A DNA stretch of 64,000 nt from JAGWBD01 sp965220615 (GTDB lineage Bacteria; Chloroflexota; Anaerolineae; Aggregatilineales; Phototrophicaceae), in NCBI GenBank assembly GCA_965220615.1, contig CBDCQL010000002.1, positions 1,798,001-1,862,000 on the forward strand, read 5' to 3'. The first letter of the stretch is position 1, and each line of letters begins with the position of its first letter. Below, in pieces: positions 46,533 through 53,929 of this stretch. The notes beneath the pieces are model-generated. The model had not been told where the DNA came from. It made no database searches and worked only from the letters and a program-made list of their open reading frames with translations. Position numbers and translations under genes: made by a program.

Positions 46533-47234
46533 TCAGCCGAGGCGCTGCGACATCTCACCCAGGCCGCTGCGGACGCTGCCGTCCACAACCTGGTCTGCCG
46601 AGCGTACGATCAGCCCGCCCAGAATGGAGGGGTCGACCTCGAAGGCGACGCTGTCCGCGCCGATCTCCTCCTGCACCTTCTGCTGCTCCGCGTCGTCGAG
46701 TGGCATGGCGCTGACGACGGTGACGTCGCCGGACAGGGTCCGGGCCGAATCCGGCACCTTCGCGAAGAAGTCGTTGATCAGCGCCTGCTGCCGCGCGTCG
46801 TCCAGGGAAGCGCCGATGAGCTGCTGGGCCACGGCGATGGAGATCGCCGCTACCTGACCGCGCAGGCCGGCGAGTTGCGCGTCGCGTTCCGCCTGGGCTG
46901 CCACCCGCGCGTCATTGCGGATCGTCTCCGCCTCTGCCCGGGCATCCTGCTGCACCTGTTGCGCCACTTCCTCGCCGCGCCCGCGGGCCTCGTCAACGAT
47001 TCCCTGGGCTTCATTGCGGGCCTGCTGCAAGACCTTTTCGGCCTCGGCCTCGGCGTTCATGCGCGCGTTGGCCGCCTTCTCCGCGTCCTCCAGGCCCCGC
47101 TGAATGCGCGTGCGCCGGTCACGCAGAACGGCGATGAGCGGATCGTAGACGAAGCGCGTCAGCAGGACGTAAATGACGATGAAGGCGATGATCTGAATCA
47201 GCAGATAGCCGAGATTGATTCCTAAAGCTTCCAC
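46533..47234 (-). CDS. atpF: ATP synthase subunit b fused to a delta C-terminal domain
   Basis: A 233-aa protein in two parts. Residues 1-155 are a normal b subunit: one N-terminal membrane helix (LLIQIIAFIVIYVLLTRF) and a long Ala/Glu/Arg coiled coil. Residues about 168-233 match the C-terminal half of subunit delta/OSCP (VTVVSAMPLDD, FEVDPSILGGLIVRSADQVVDGSV). The delta N-terminal domain is not obvious, so this is a b-delta stator fusion. It follows atpE by 21 bases. No F1 genes follow; a terminator and murE come next. Confidence 0.9.
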   Translation of the reverse strand: MEALGINLGYLLIQIIAFIVIYVLLTRFVYDPLIAVLRDRRTRIQRGLEDAEKAANARMNAEAEAEKVLQQARNEAQGIVDEARGRGEEVAQQVQQDARAEAETIRNDARVAAQAERDAQLAGLRGQVAAISIAVAQQLIGASLDDARQQALINDFFAKVPDSARTLSGDVTVVSAMPLDDAEQQKVQEEIGADSVAFEVDPSILGGLIVRSADQVVDGSVRSGLGEMSQRLG

Positions 47235-47255
47235 AGTCGTTTCTCCCCTGCCAGA

Positions 47256-47495
47256 TCAGGACAGCACGAACAGAATGATCAGGGAAACGACCAGGGCGTA
47301 GATGGCCACGGCCTCGGCGAAAGCCACACCCAGAATCATGTTGGTCTGAATGGTGCCGGTGTGGTCCGGGTTGCGCGCCATACCCTGCACCGCGCCACCT
47401 ACGGCGAGCCCGATGCCGATGCCGCCGCCCAGCGCGCCAACCATGGCCAGACCCGCGCCGATCGCCTTGCCTGCCACCACAACTGCTTCTTCCAT
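47256..47495 (-). CDS. atpE: ATP synthase subunit c
   Basis: A 79-aa proteolipid of two membrane helices joined by the polar loop MARNPDH. Helix 1 is Gly/Ala-rich (GALGGGIGIGLAVGG). Helix 2 carries the ion-carrying Glu in GVAFAEAVAIYALV. The residue after that Glu is Ala, not the Ser/Thr of sodium-type rings, so protons are likely. ATG at 47495 has GGAG suitably spaced; the GTG three codons earlier sits too close. Confidence 0.95.
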   Translation of the reverse strand: MEEAVVVAGKAIGAGLAMVGALGGGIGIGLAVGGAVQGMARNPDHTGTIQTNMILGVAFAEAVAIYALVVSLIILFVLS

Positions 47496-47545
47496 CTTCC
47501 TCACTCCTTCCAGGATCGTGATTGATTGTCGTCGTCAGGTCTTGC

Positions 47546-48721
47546 CTAATGCGCCCCGGCAGCCGCCTCCTCGTGATGCTCCTCGTCGTGGTGATGGCTG
47601 ACCGTCGCCAGGCTCATGAAAATCGCCGTCAGCAGGCCGAACACAATGGCCTGAATGAGACCGACGAAGAATTCAAGCAGGAACACGGGCCAGGGAGCGA
47701 TCACCGGCAGCAGGAAGCTTATCACGAAGAGCAGGATTGAGCCGGCGAACATGCTGCCCAGGAGCCTGAAGGCGAAGGACAGAATCTTGGCCATCTCGCC
47801 GATCAGTTCCAGCAGGCCAACGGCCACGTCGATGCCGCCCAACGGCGACTTGAAGAGCGTGGCAAAGTTGAAGAACTTCGTCAGGTAACCGATGCCCAGC
47901 GCCCGGAAACCCATCACCTGGATCATCACCACGGCAATCAGGGCGAAGGCGAGCGTCATGTTCAGATCAGTGGAAGGTACGCGGACGTAGGGCAGAATCA
48001 CCCAGGGCACGGCGGGATCGCCCGGATCCACGTGGTGGTAATCGATCTCGTCGCCATGCTCGTCGTCCGCCGCCTCGTCGGCATGGTCGTCGGCGGCAGC
48101 GGCGGCAGGAATCCCGGAGTGGCAGCCGGCGTCCGCGCGGGCCTGCAGGGCTTCATCGCTCATGGTCGCGGCCGCGTCCGGGCTGACCCAGGGGCACTGG
48201 CCATTGAGGTAGTGGACGCCGCCAAGGGTCGCCGTGTCAAAGCCGTCCAGCAGCTCGTAGTGCCCCTCTACCTTGTGGACGTGCGGGTGCAGGAAGCCGA
48301 TGCTGTCGATGCCCGGTATGAGGTGCAACCAGTTGGACAGCAGCACGAGGATGAATATCGTCATGAACATCTTGAAGATCGGGCCGAGGTAGCGTTCCGG
48401 CGCGATGCCTCCGATGAAGCCGTACAGCCCCTCGAAGGCCATCTCAAAGAAGTTGTAGAAACCGCCGCGCGGTACTTCGCCGCCATCCCTCGGCCGACGG
48501 CTGCCAACCACGCGGATCAGCACCAGAATGAGGGCCCACACCACCATCGAACCCACAAAGGTGTTGGTTATTGGCAGGCCGAAAACCTCGCCCGCCGGGT
48601 AAATCTCGCCAGGCAACTGGATCACCGGCACGACCGGCGGCCAGTTGAACATCACCACGAGGCTGGCCAGCACCAGGACCAACGCAATCCAGCGGCGCTT
48701 GCCACTCCAGTTCAGGGTCAC
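47546..48721 (-). CDS. atpB: ATP synthase subunit a with a large hydrophilic insert
   Basis: A 391-aa subunit a, longer than the usual 240-300. The proton-channel Arg is present in FAFRLLGSMFAGS near residue 320, and the TDLNMTLAFALIAV segment near 250. Between LIPGIDSIGFLHP (about 143) and PYVRVPSTDLN (about 240) lies an added hydrophilic stretch of about 95 residues with two Cys and many His, Asp and Ala. The C-terminus ends in a His/Glu-rich tail. ATG overlaps the atpI stop by four bases. Confidence 0.94.
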   Translation of the reverse strand: MTLNWSGKRRWIALVLVLASLVVMFNWPPVVPVIQLPGEIYPAGEVFGLPITNTFVGSMVVWALILVLIRVVGSRRPRDGGEVPRGGFYNFFEMAFEGLYGFIGGIAPERYLGPIFKMFMTIFILVLLSNWLHLIPGIDSIGFLHPHVHKVEGHYELLDGFDTATLGGVHYLNGQCPWVSPDAAATMSDEALQARADAGCHSGIPAAAAADDHADEAADDEHGDEIDYHHVDPGDPAVPWVILPYVRVPSTDLNMTLAFALIAVVMIQVMGFRALGIGYLTKFFNFATLFKSPLGGIDVAVGLLELIGEMAKILSFAFRLLGSMFAGSILLFVISFLLPVIAPWPVFLLEFFVGLIQAIVFGLLTAIFMSLATVSHHHDEEHHEEAAAGAH

Positions 48722-48981
48722 TGTTGTCCTTCCTCCTTCTGCGCCGCCAGAATGAGACGCGACTGATGTTGTGAATAGCGGTATATCGCCCAGAGCGAAA
48801 GGGGAATGCTCCCCAGCAACAGTACAAAAACAAACAGCGGTTTCGTGCCCAGGGCCTCGTCCAGCCCCAACCCGATCAACACCGAGCCGCCGGCGATGAG
48901 CACCAGCAAGGCGCCCACCTGCGCGATCACTTTCGCCCCCAGCAGGAGCACCGGTGCGCGCTCCGGCCCGCCCTCACTCAC
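48718..48981 (-). CDS. atpI: AtpI/AtpZ-like ATP synthase accessory protein
   Basis: An 87-aa protein with two membrane helices (GAKVIAQVGALLVLIAGGSV, VFVLLLGSIPLSLWAIY), matching the size and place of AtpZ/AtpI proteins that help assemble the c ring or supply magnesium. Start GTG at 48981. It heads the Fo genes. A CTGTGA-N6-TCACAG site lies 25 bases upstream. Confidence 0.75.
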   Translation of the reverse strand: MSEGGPERAPVLLLGAKVIAQVGALLVLIAGGSVLIGLGLDEALGTKPLFVFVLLLGSIPLSLWAIYRYSQHQSRLILAAQKEEGQQ

Positions 48982-49005
48982 AGGAAGCTTCCGGACGGGG
49001 GCAGC

Positions 49006-49023
49006 CTGTGAAGACTATCACAG
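49006..49023. promoter_or_regulatory. CRP/FNR-family-like binding site before the atp genes
   Basis: CTGTGA-N6-TCACAG has perfect six-base arms and matches the TGTGA-N6-TCACA core of CRP sites. It lies in the 88-base gap between nuoN and atpI, ending 25 bases before the atpI start. No CRP-family gene is in the window, so the binding protein is unproven. Confidence 0.5.
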
Positions 49024-49069
49024 ACAAATCCCCATTTCCAGCGAAGGCCGGCGGAAATCCGAAGACCCG

Positions 49070-50569
49070 TCAGGCCTGAAACAACGCCAGCGCACCCTGC
49101 ACCGCCCATTCAAAGACCGGCTGCGCCGCCACCGTCCCCAGCAACAGGACGACCAGGCCGGGCAGCGCCAGCGCCCAGCCGGAAGCGCGCGACAGCGCGA
49201 TGGGCTGGTCTTCATCTGCGCTGCGGTCGACGTACATCACCTTGATGACGATCAAATAGTAGTAAAGCGCGACGATGGCGTTCAGCACGCCGACGATCGC
49301 CAGCCAGGTCAGATCGGCCTGAACGGCCGCGTTGAACAGGAAGAACTTGCCAAAGAACCCCGCCGTGGGCGGTATGCCGCCCAGCGACAACAGCGCGATC
49401 GTCATCATCAGCGCCAGCCATGGGCTGCGTCGATTCAACCCGGCCAGATCAGCGATCGTCTCGCTGCCCGTCGCCTCGCTGAAGAAGACCACCACGGCGA
49501 AGGCCAGCAGGTTGGTGAAGGTGTACATGAACAGATAGAAGCCGACCGACGCCACGCCCTGCTCCGTCTGCGACTGGATGGCCGCCACGCCGATCAGTGC
49601 GTAGCCGGCCTGGGCGATGGAAGAATAAGCCAGCAGGCGCTTGATGTTGCGTTGCGACAGCGCCAGCACGTTCCCCAGGGTCATCGAGATGACGGCCATC
49701 AACGCCGCCAGGCTGACCCAGAAGGCCTGAATCTCGTGGCCGCCAACCACCAGCGATTGCGGGAACACCGCGATCAGGAAACGCACCAGCAGGGCGAAAC
49801 TGGCCGCCTTGCTGGCCACGCTGACGAAAGCCGTCACCGGCGTCGGCGCGCCCTCGTACATGTCCGGCGTCCAGAAGTGGAAGGGCGCCGCGCCAATCTT
49901 GAAACCAAAGCCGACCACCACCAGGGTTAGCGCCGCCAGCACCGGCAGCACCGCCTCACCGCTGGCAGCGGGCAGGACTTCCGCCAGGGCGTAGATGCTG
50001 GTCTGGCCGCTGAAGCCGTAGAGGATGCTGAGGCCGAAAAGCATCAATGCCGAGGCAAAGGCGCCGAACAGAAAATACTTCATGCCGCTTTCGGCGGAGC
50101 GCAGGTCGTCGCGCCGGAAGGCGGCCAGGATGTAGAGCGGGATCGACAGCGTCTCCAGGCCGAGGAAGACCATGACCAGGTCGGCCGCTGCGCTGACCAG
50201 ACAGGCGCCCAGCGTGGCCACCACCAGGATGAGATAGAACTCGCCCTGGCGACCGTGCGCCTTCGTGTCGATCGACATCAGCGCAGTCAGGGCCGCGCCC
50301 AGCAGAATCATCACCCGGAAGATTTGCGCCAGCGTGTCATGGCGCACCATCCCGCCCCAGACAAGCTGGCTGGCAGGGTCCGCCGGTGGCGCCCAGACGA
50401 GCGGCGTCACGGCCAGCAAGAGCAGCCCCAGCACCGTCACCCAGGCGATGTTGCGCCGGCGTTCGCCCGGCAGATAAACATCCAGAAAGAGGATGATGAT
50501 CGCCAGAATCGTCAGCCCGACTTCCGGCACGATGGCCGGCAGGCTGCCCAGGAAATCGAAGCCGGCCAA
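49070..50569 (-). CDS. nuoN: NADH-quinone oxidoreductase subunit N
   Basis: A 499-aa antiporter-like membrane subunit with about 14 helices. It shows the conserved Glu in FLGLETLSIPLYIL, the Lys in ESGMKYFLFGAFASALMLFGLS, the discontinuous helix in APFHFWTPDMYEGAPTPVTAF and NIKRLLAYSSIAQAGY. It forms one proton channel of complex I. The start is TTG at 50569, one base after the nuoM2 stop, with GGGAGGGG before it. Confidence 0.95.
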   Translation of the reverse strand: MAGFDFLGSLPAIVPEVGLTILAIIILFLDVYLPGERRRNIAWVTVLGLLLLAVTPLVWAPPADPASQLVWGGMVRHDTLAQIFRVMILLGAALTALMSIDTKAHGRQGEFYLILVVATLGACLVSAAADLVMVFLGLETLSIPLYILAAFRRDDLRSAESGMKYFLFGAFASALMLFGLSILYGFSGQTSIYALAEVLPAASGEAVLPVLAALTLVVVGFGFKIGAAPFHFWTPDMYEGAPTPVTAFVSVASKAASFALLVRFLIAVFPQSLVVGGHEIQAFWVSLAALMAVISMTLGNVLALSQRNIKRLLAYSSIAQAGYALIGVAAIQSQTEQGVASVGFYLFMYTFTNLLAFAVVVFFSEATGSETIADLAGLNRRSPWLALMMTIALLSLGGIPPTAGFFGKFFLFNAAVQADLTWLAIVGVLNAIVALYYYLIVIKVMYVDRSADEDQPIALSRASGWALALPGLVVLLLGTVAAQPVFEWAVQGALALFQA

Positions 50570-50570
50570 G

Positions 50571-52289
50571 TTATGCCCCTCCCAGGATCGCCAGTACCGG
50601 CCCGACGCCGCTGGTAATCATTGGCGCCATCACGCCCGGCAACACGCCCAAAATCAGCAGGGGCGAGCCGAGCAGGACCAGCACCACGCGGTCCGTGATG
50701 GTAATGTCGCCCACGTCCGGGTACAGCGCCGCGTTGAATTCGCCGAGGAACACCTGGCCGGTCACGCGCAGCACGTAGGCCGCTGTGATAACGATACCCA
50801 GCGCCGCGAGCACCACGATCACCGAATAATAGTTGCTCAATACCAGACCGCCGGCCTGCAGCGTGATCTGCTCCGAGGCAGCCCACATGCCGGTGAAGAT
50901 GGGATACTCGGCGATGAAACCACTCAGACCGGGCATGCCCATGCTGGTCAGGCCACCGATCACAAAGGCCAGCCCGACCCAGGGCATCCGCTTGATGAAA
51001 CCGCCCAGGCTGGGGATGTCGCGCGTGTGCGCCTGGTCGTAGACCATACCGACGCAACCGAAGAAGAGGGCCGTCATCGCGCCGTGGCTGAACATCTGCA
51101 ACCCGGCGCCGGTCATGCCGATCACGTTCATGGTGGCGAAACCCATGCTCACCAGGCCCATGTGGCTGACCGAGGAAAAGCCGATGACATACTTGAAATC
51201 GCGTTGGCGGAAGGCGATGAAGGCGCCGTAGACGACGTTGATGAGCGTAAGGAACACAATCCAGGGCAAATGCACCTGGGCGCCTTCCGGCAGCAGTTGC
51301 ACCCCGGCCCGCAACGCCGCGTAGGCGCCGAGCTTCATCAGCACGCCCGCGTGAATCATGGAGACGGCCGTCGGCGCGGCCACGTGTCCGTCCGGGCTCC
51401 AGTTGTGGAAGGGGAAGACTCCCGCCAGCACGCCGAAGCCGATGAAAATGAAGGGGAACCACAACCTGGCGAAGGTCAGGGTCTCGACGCCGCCGTAGCC
51501 CGGCACGTCAAAGGCGCCCGCCTCGGCCGCCAGCGTCAGGTTTACCATGTCGAAGCTGAAGGAGGTCGAGCCGGGAGACACGATGCCGGCCGCGATGGCC
51601 TGTTGCAACACGGCCGCGCCTTCCGCCGTGCGGAAGAAGCCGTCCGCCACCAGCACCATGGCGATCACACCGACCAGCGCCACCACCGAGCCGACCAGGA
51701 TGTAAAGCGTCAGTTTCATGGACGCGTACTGGCGCAACTCCACCCAGCCCCAGGTCGCAATCAGCAGATACATGGGGAAGATGGCCAGCTCGTAGAAGAA
51801 AAACAGCGTGAACATGTCCAGCGACACGAACACGCCGAAGACGCCCGCCACCAGCAGCAGGAAGAAAGCCATGAACTCGCGGGTGCGGTCGTCGATGCGC
51901 CAGGAGACCAGCACGCCGGCCAGCGCCACCATACCGGTGAGCAGCACCATCGGCGCGCTCAGTCCGTCCACGCCGACGTGGTAGCCGATGCCCAGCGACG
52001 GCACCCACTCGTAGTGTTCCTCGTAGGCCAGACCCTCGGCGAACATCTGCGTGGCGGCCATGGGGTTGCCGCTCGCCAGCAGGGCGTCCTGATTGACGGT
52101 GACCTCCGCCACCTGGGCGTTGTAACCGACGTAGACCGCCAGCGAGAGCAGCATCACCGCCAGCGCCGCAGCGACGGCCACGCCGCGCACCAGGTCGCGC
52201 TGCTCGCCATTCAGGAACAGGATGATGACGGCTGCGACGACCGGTATAAAGACGATGAGGCTCAGAACCGGGAGTACAAGTTCGCTCAT
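50571..52289 (-). CDS. nuoM: NADH-quinone oxidoreductase subunit M, second copy
   Basis: A 572-aa antiporter-like subunit of the NuoM family. It shows HVGVDGLSAPMVLLTG, FFFYELAIFPMYLLIATWG with the key Glu, ASMKLTLYILVGS with the Lys, NWSPDGHVAAPTAVSMIHAGVLMKLGAYA and FKYVIGFSSVSHMGLV. It carries an extra periplasmic-type loop near residues 65-105. ATG at 52289 overlaps the stop of the first nuoM as ATGA. Confidence 0.92.
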   Translation of the reverse strand: MSELVLPVLSLIVFIPVVAAVIILFLNGEQRDLVRGVAVAAALAVMLLSLAVYVGYNAQVAEVTVNQDALLASGNPMAATQMFAEGLAYEEHYEWVPSLGIGYHVGVDGLSAPMVLLTGMVALAGVLVSWRIDDRTREFMAFFLLLVAGVFGVFVSLDMFTLFFFYELAIFPMYLLIATWGWVELRQYASMKLTLYILVGSVVALVGVIAMVLVADGFFRTAEGAAVLQQAIAAGIVSPGSTSFSFDMVNLTLAAEAGAFDVPGYGGVETLTFARLWFPFIFIGFGVLAGVFPFHNWSPDGHVAAPTAVSMIHAGVLMKLGAYAALRAGVQLLPEGAQVHLPWIVFLTLINVVYGAFIAFRQRDFKYVIGFSSVSHMGLVSMGFATMNVIGMTGAGLQMFSHGAMTALFFGCVGMVYDQAHTRDIPSLGGFIKRMPWVGLAFVIGGLTSMGMPGLSGFIAEYPIFTGMWAASEQITLQAGGLVLSNYYSVIVVLAALGIVITAAYVLRVTGQVFLGEFNAALYPDVGDITITDRVVLVLLGSPLLILGVLPGVMAPMITSGVGPVLAILGGA

Positions 52290-53911
52290 CCAGCCAGGCC
52301 TCCAAGCAGCCTCGTCACCGAGTCGTTGATGACGGGCAGGATCCAGTTCGGCCACACGCCGGTGACCAGCATCAGTACCAGCAGCGGCGCGATCGCCAAC
52401 ACTTCGCGCGTTTCAATCTCCAGCTGCGTGTCCCGCCAGCGCATGTTGAACGGGCCGTGCAGCACGCTGCGAATGCCCTTCAGAATGTAGGCGCCGGTGA
52501 ACAGCAGGCCAATCATGGCCAGCGCCGTCAGCAGGGTGAAGACCGGCCAGGAGCCGCGGACAATGAGGAATTCGCCGACGAAGCCGTTGAGCCCCGGCAA
52601 GCCGAGACTGGCCATACTGGTGAAGAGGAAGATGCCGCCATAAATCGGCGCCTTCACCCAGAAGCCGCCGTATTGCGTCAGGTCGCGCGTATGGGTCTTG
52701 TGATAGATGGCCCCGGCCAGCAGAAACATACCGGCCGCACTGAGACCGTGATTGAACATTTGCAGCACCGCGCCATTGGTCGCCAGGATCGCGTCCTGCA
52801 GGCGCTCCGTGCCGCCCGCGATGAACTGTTCGCCCCAGGCCTGGGCGGCGACGGCCAGCCCCAGCACCACAAAGCCCATGTGGTTGACCGAGCTGTAGGC
52901 CACCAGACGTTTGATGTCGTTTTGCGCGAAGGCCGCGAAAGCCCCCAGCACCACGCCCAGCATCGCCAGCACGGCGAAGAGCGTGGCCGCATTGGTGGCC
53001 GGCAGTCCCAAAATCTGTATCTCTGCCACCCATACGTCCGGGAAGAGCGGGATGACCAGGCGCAGGAAACCGTAGGCGCCCAGCTTGAGCATCGCCCCGG
53101 CCAGCAGCATTGAGCCGGCGGTCGGCGCCTCACTGTGCGCATCCGGCAGCCAGGTGTGGAAGGGCCAGACCGGCACCTTGATGGCGAAGGCCACGAAGAA
53201 ACCGATGAAGGCGAAAGCCTTGACCGTCTCAATCGGGATGCCGAGGAAGGAAGCGCCGACCGTGTTGGCCAGCACCGGCCAGGTCTCGGTCAGGGTGACC
53301 ATGTCGAAACTCGGCGCGCCCAGCTGTGCTGACACCGCCCAGCCCACCAACTGCGTGGCCAGCAGAAAGCCCAGCGACCCGCCGAGGGAGTAAATCATGA
53401 ACTTCACGGAGGCGTACTGCCGTCCAGGACCGCCCCACTGGTTGATGAGGAAGTACATCGGCACCAGGCTGAGTTCCCAGAAGAGGAAGAAGGTCAGCAG
53501 GTCCAGCGTCACGAAGACGCCCATCAACCCGGTCTGGAAGAAGAGCAGCAGCGCCATGTGCATGTTGACGCGGTCTTCGATCTCCCAACTCACCAGGATC
53601 GCCAGGGGAGTCAGGATGCCGGTCAGCAGCACCAGAACCGCGCTGATGCCATCGATGCCGACGTGCCAGGAAGCGCCCAGCAACTCGAACCAGGGCGTAC
53701 TCCGCTCCAGCGCGTAACCCGCACCCGCTTCAGCGAGCTGGTAATGGCGGAAGGCCAGGATGGCCAGCGCCGCCAGGCCCAGGCCGAGGACCAGCGCCAC
53801 CCAGCGGATCAGGCGCTTGTGTTGCGGCAGGACCAGTAGCAGCAGGGCCGCCAGCGCCGGCAACACCACCAGCGCCGACAGCAGGTCCAGGCCGAAGACG
53901 GAGTCAATCAT
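52286..53911 (-). CDS. nuoM: NADH-quinone oxidoreductase subunit M, first copy
   Basis: A 541-aa NuoM with WHVGIDGISAVLVLLTG, FFLFWELSLVPMYFLINQWGG, ASVKFMIYSLGGSLGF, WLPDAHSEAPTAGSMLLAGAMLKLGAYGFLR and IKRLVAYSSVNHMGFV. It is closer to the usual NuoM than the copy that follows. It starts 18 bases after nuoL. Having both implies four antiporter-type subunits (L, M, M, N) in the enzyme if all are used. Confidence 0.95.
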   Translation of the reverse strand: MIDSVFGLDLLSALVVLPALAALLLLVLPQHKRLIRWVALVLGLGLAALAILAFRHYQLAEAGAGYALERSTPWFELLGASWHVGIDGISAVLVLLTGILTPLAILVSWEIEDRVNMHMALLLFFQTGLMGVFVTLDLLTFFLFWELSLVPMYFLINQWGGPGRQYASVKFMIYSLGGSLGFLLATQLVGWAVSAQLGAPSFDMVTLTETWPVLANTVGASFLGIPIETVKAFAFIGFFVAFAIKVPVWPFHTWLPDAHSEAPTAGSMLLAGAMLKLGAYGFLRLVIPLFPDVWVAEIQILGLPATNAATLFAVLAMLGVVLGAFAAFAQNDIKRLVAYSSVNHMGFVVLGLAVAAQAWGEQFIAGGTERLQDAILATNGAVLQMFNHGLSAAGMFLLAGAIYHKTHTRDLTQYGGFWVKAPIYGGIFLFTSMASLGLPGLNGFVGEFLIVRGSWPVFTLLTALAMIGLLFTGAYILKGIRSVLHGPFNMRWRDTQLEIETREVLAIAPLLVLMLVTGVWPNWILPVINDSVTRLLGGLAG

Positions 53912-53929
53912 GCCAGTCCAGTCTCCACG

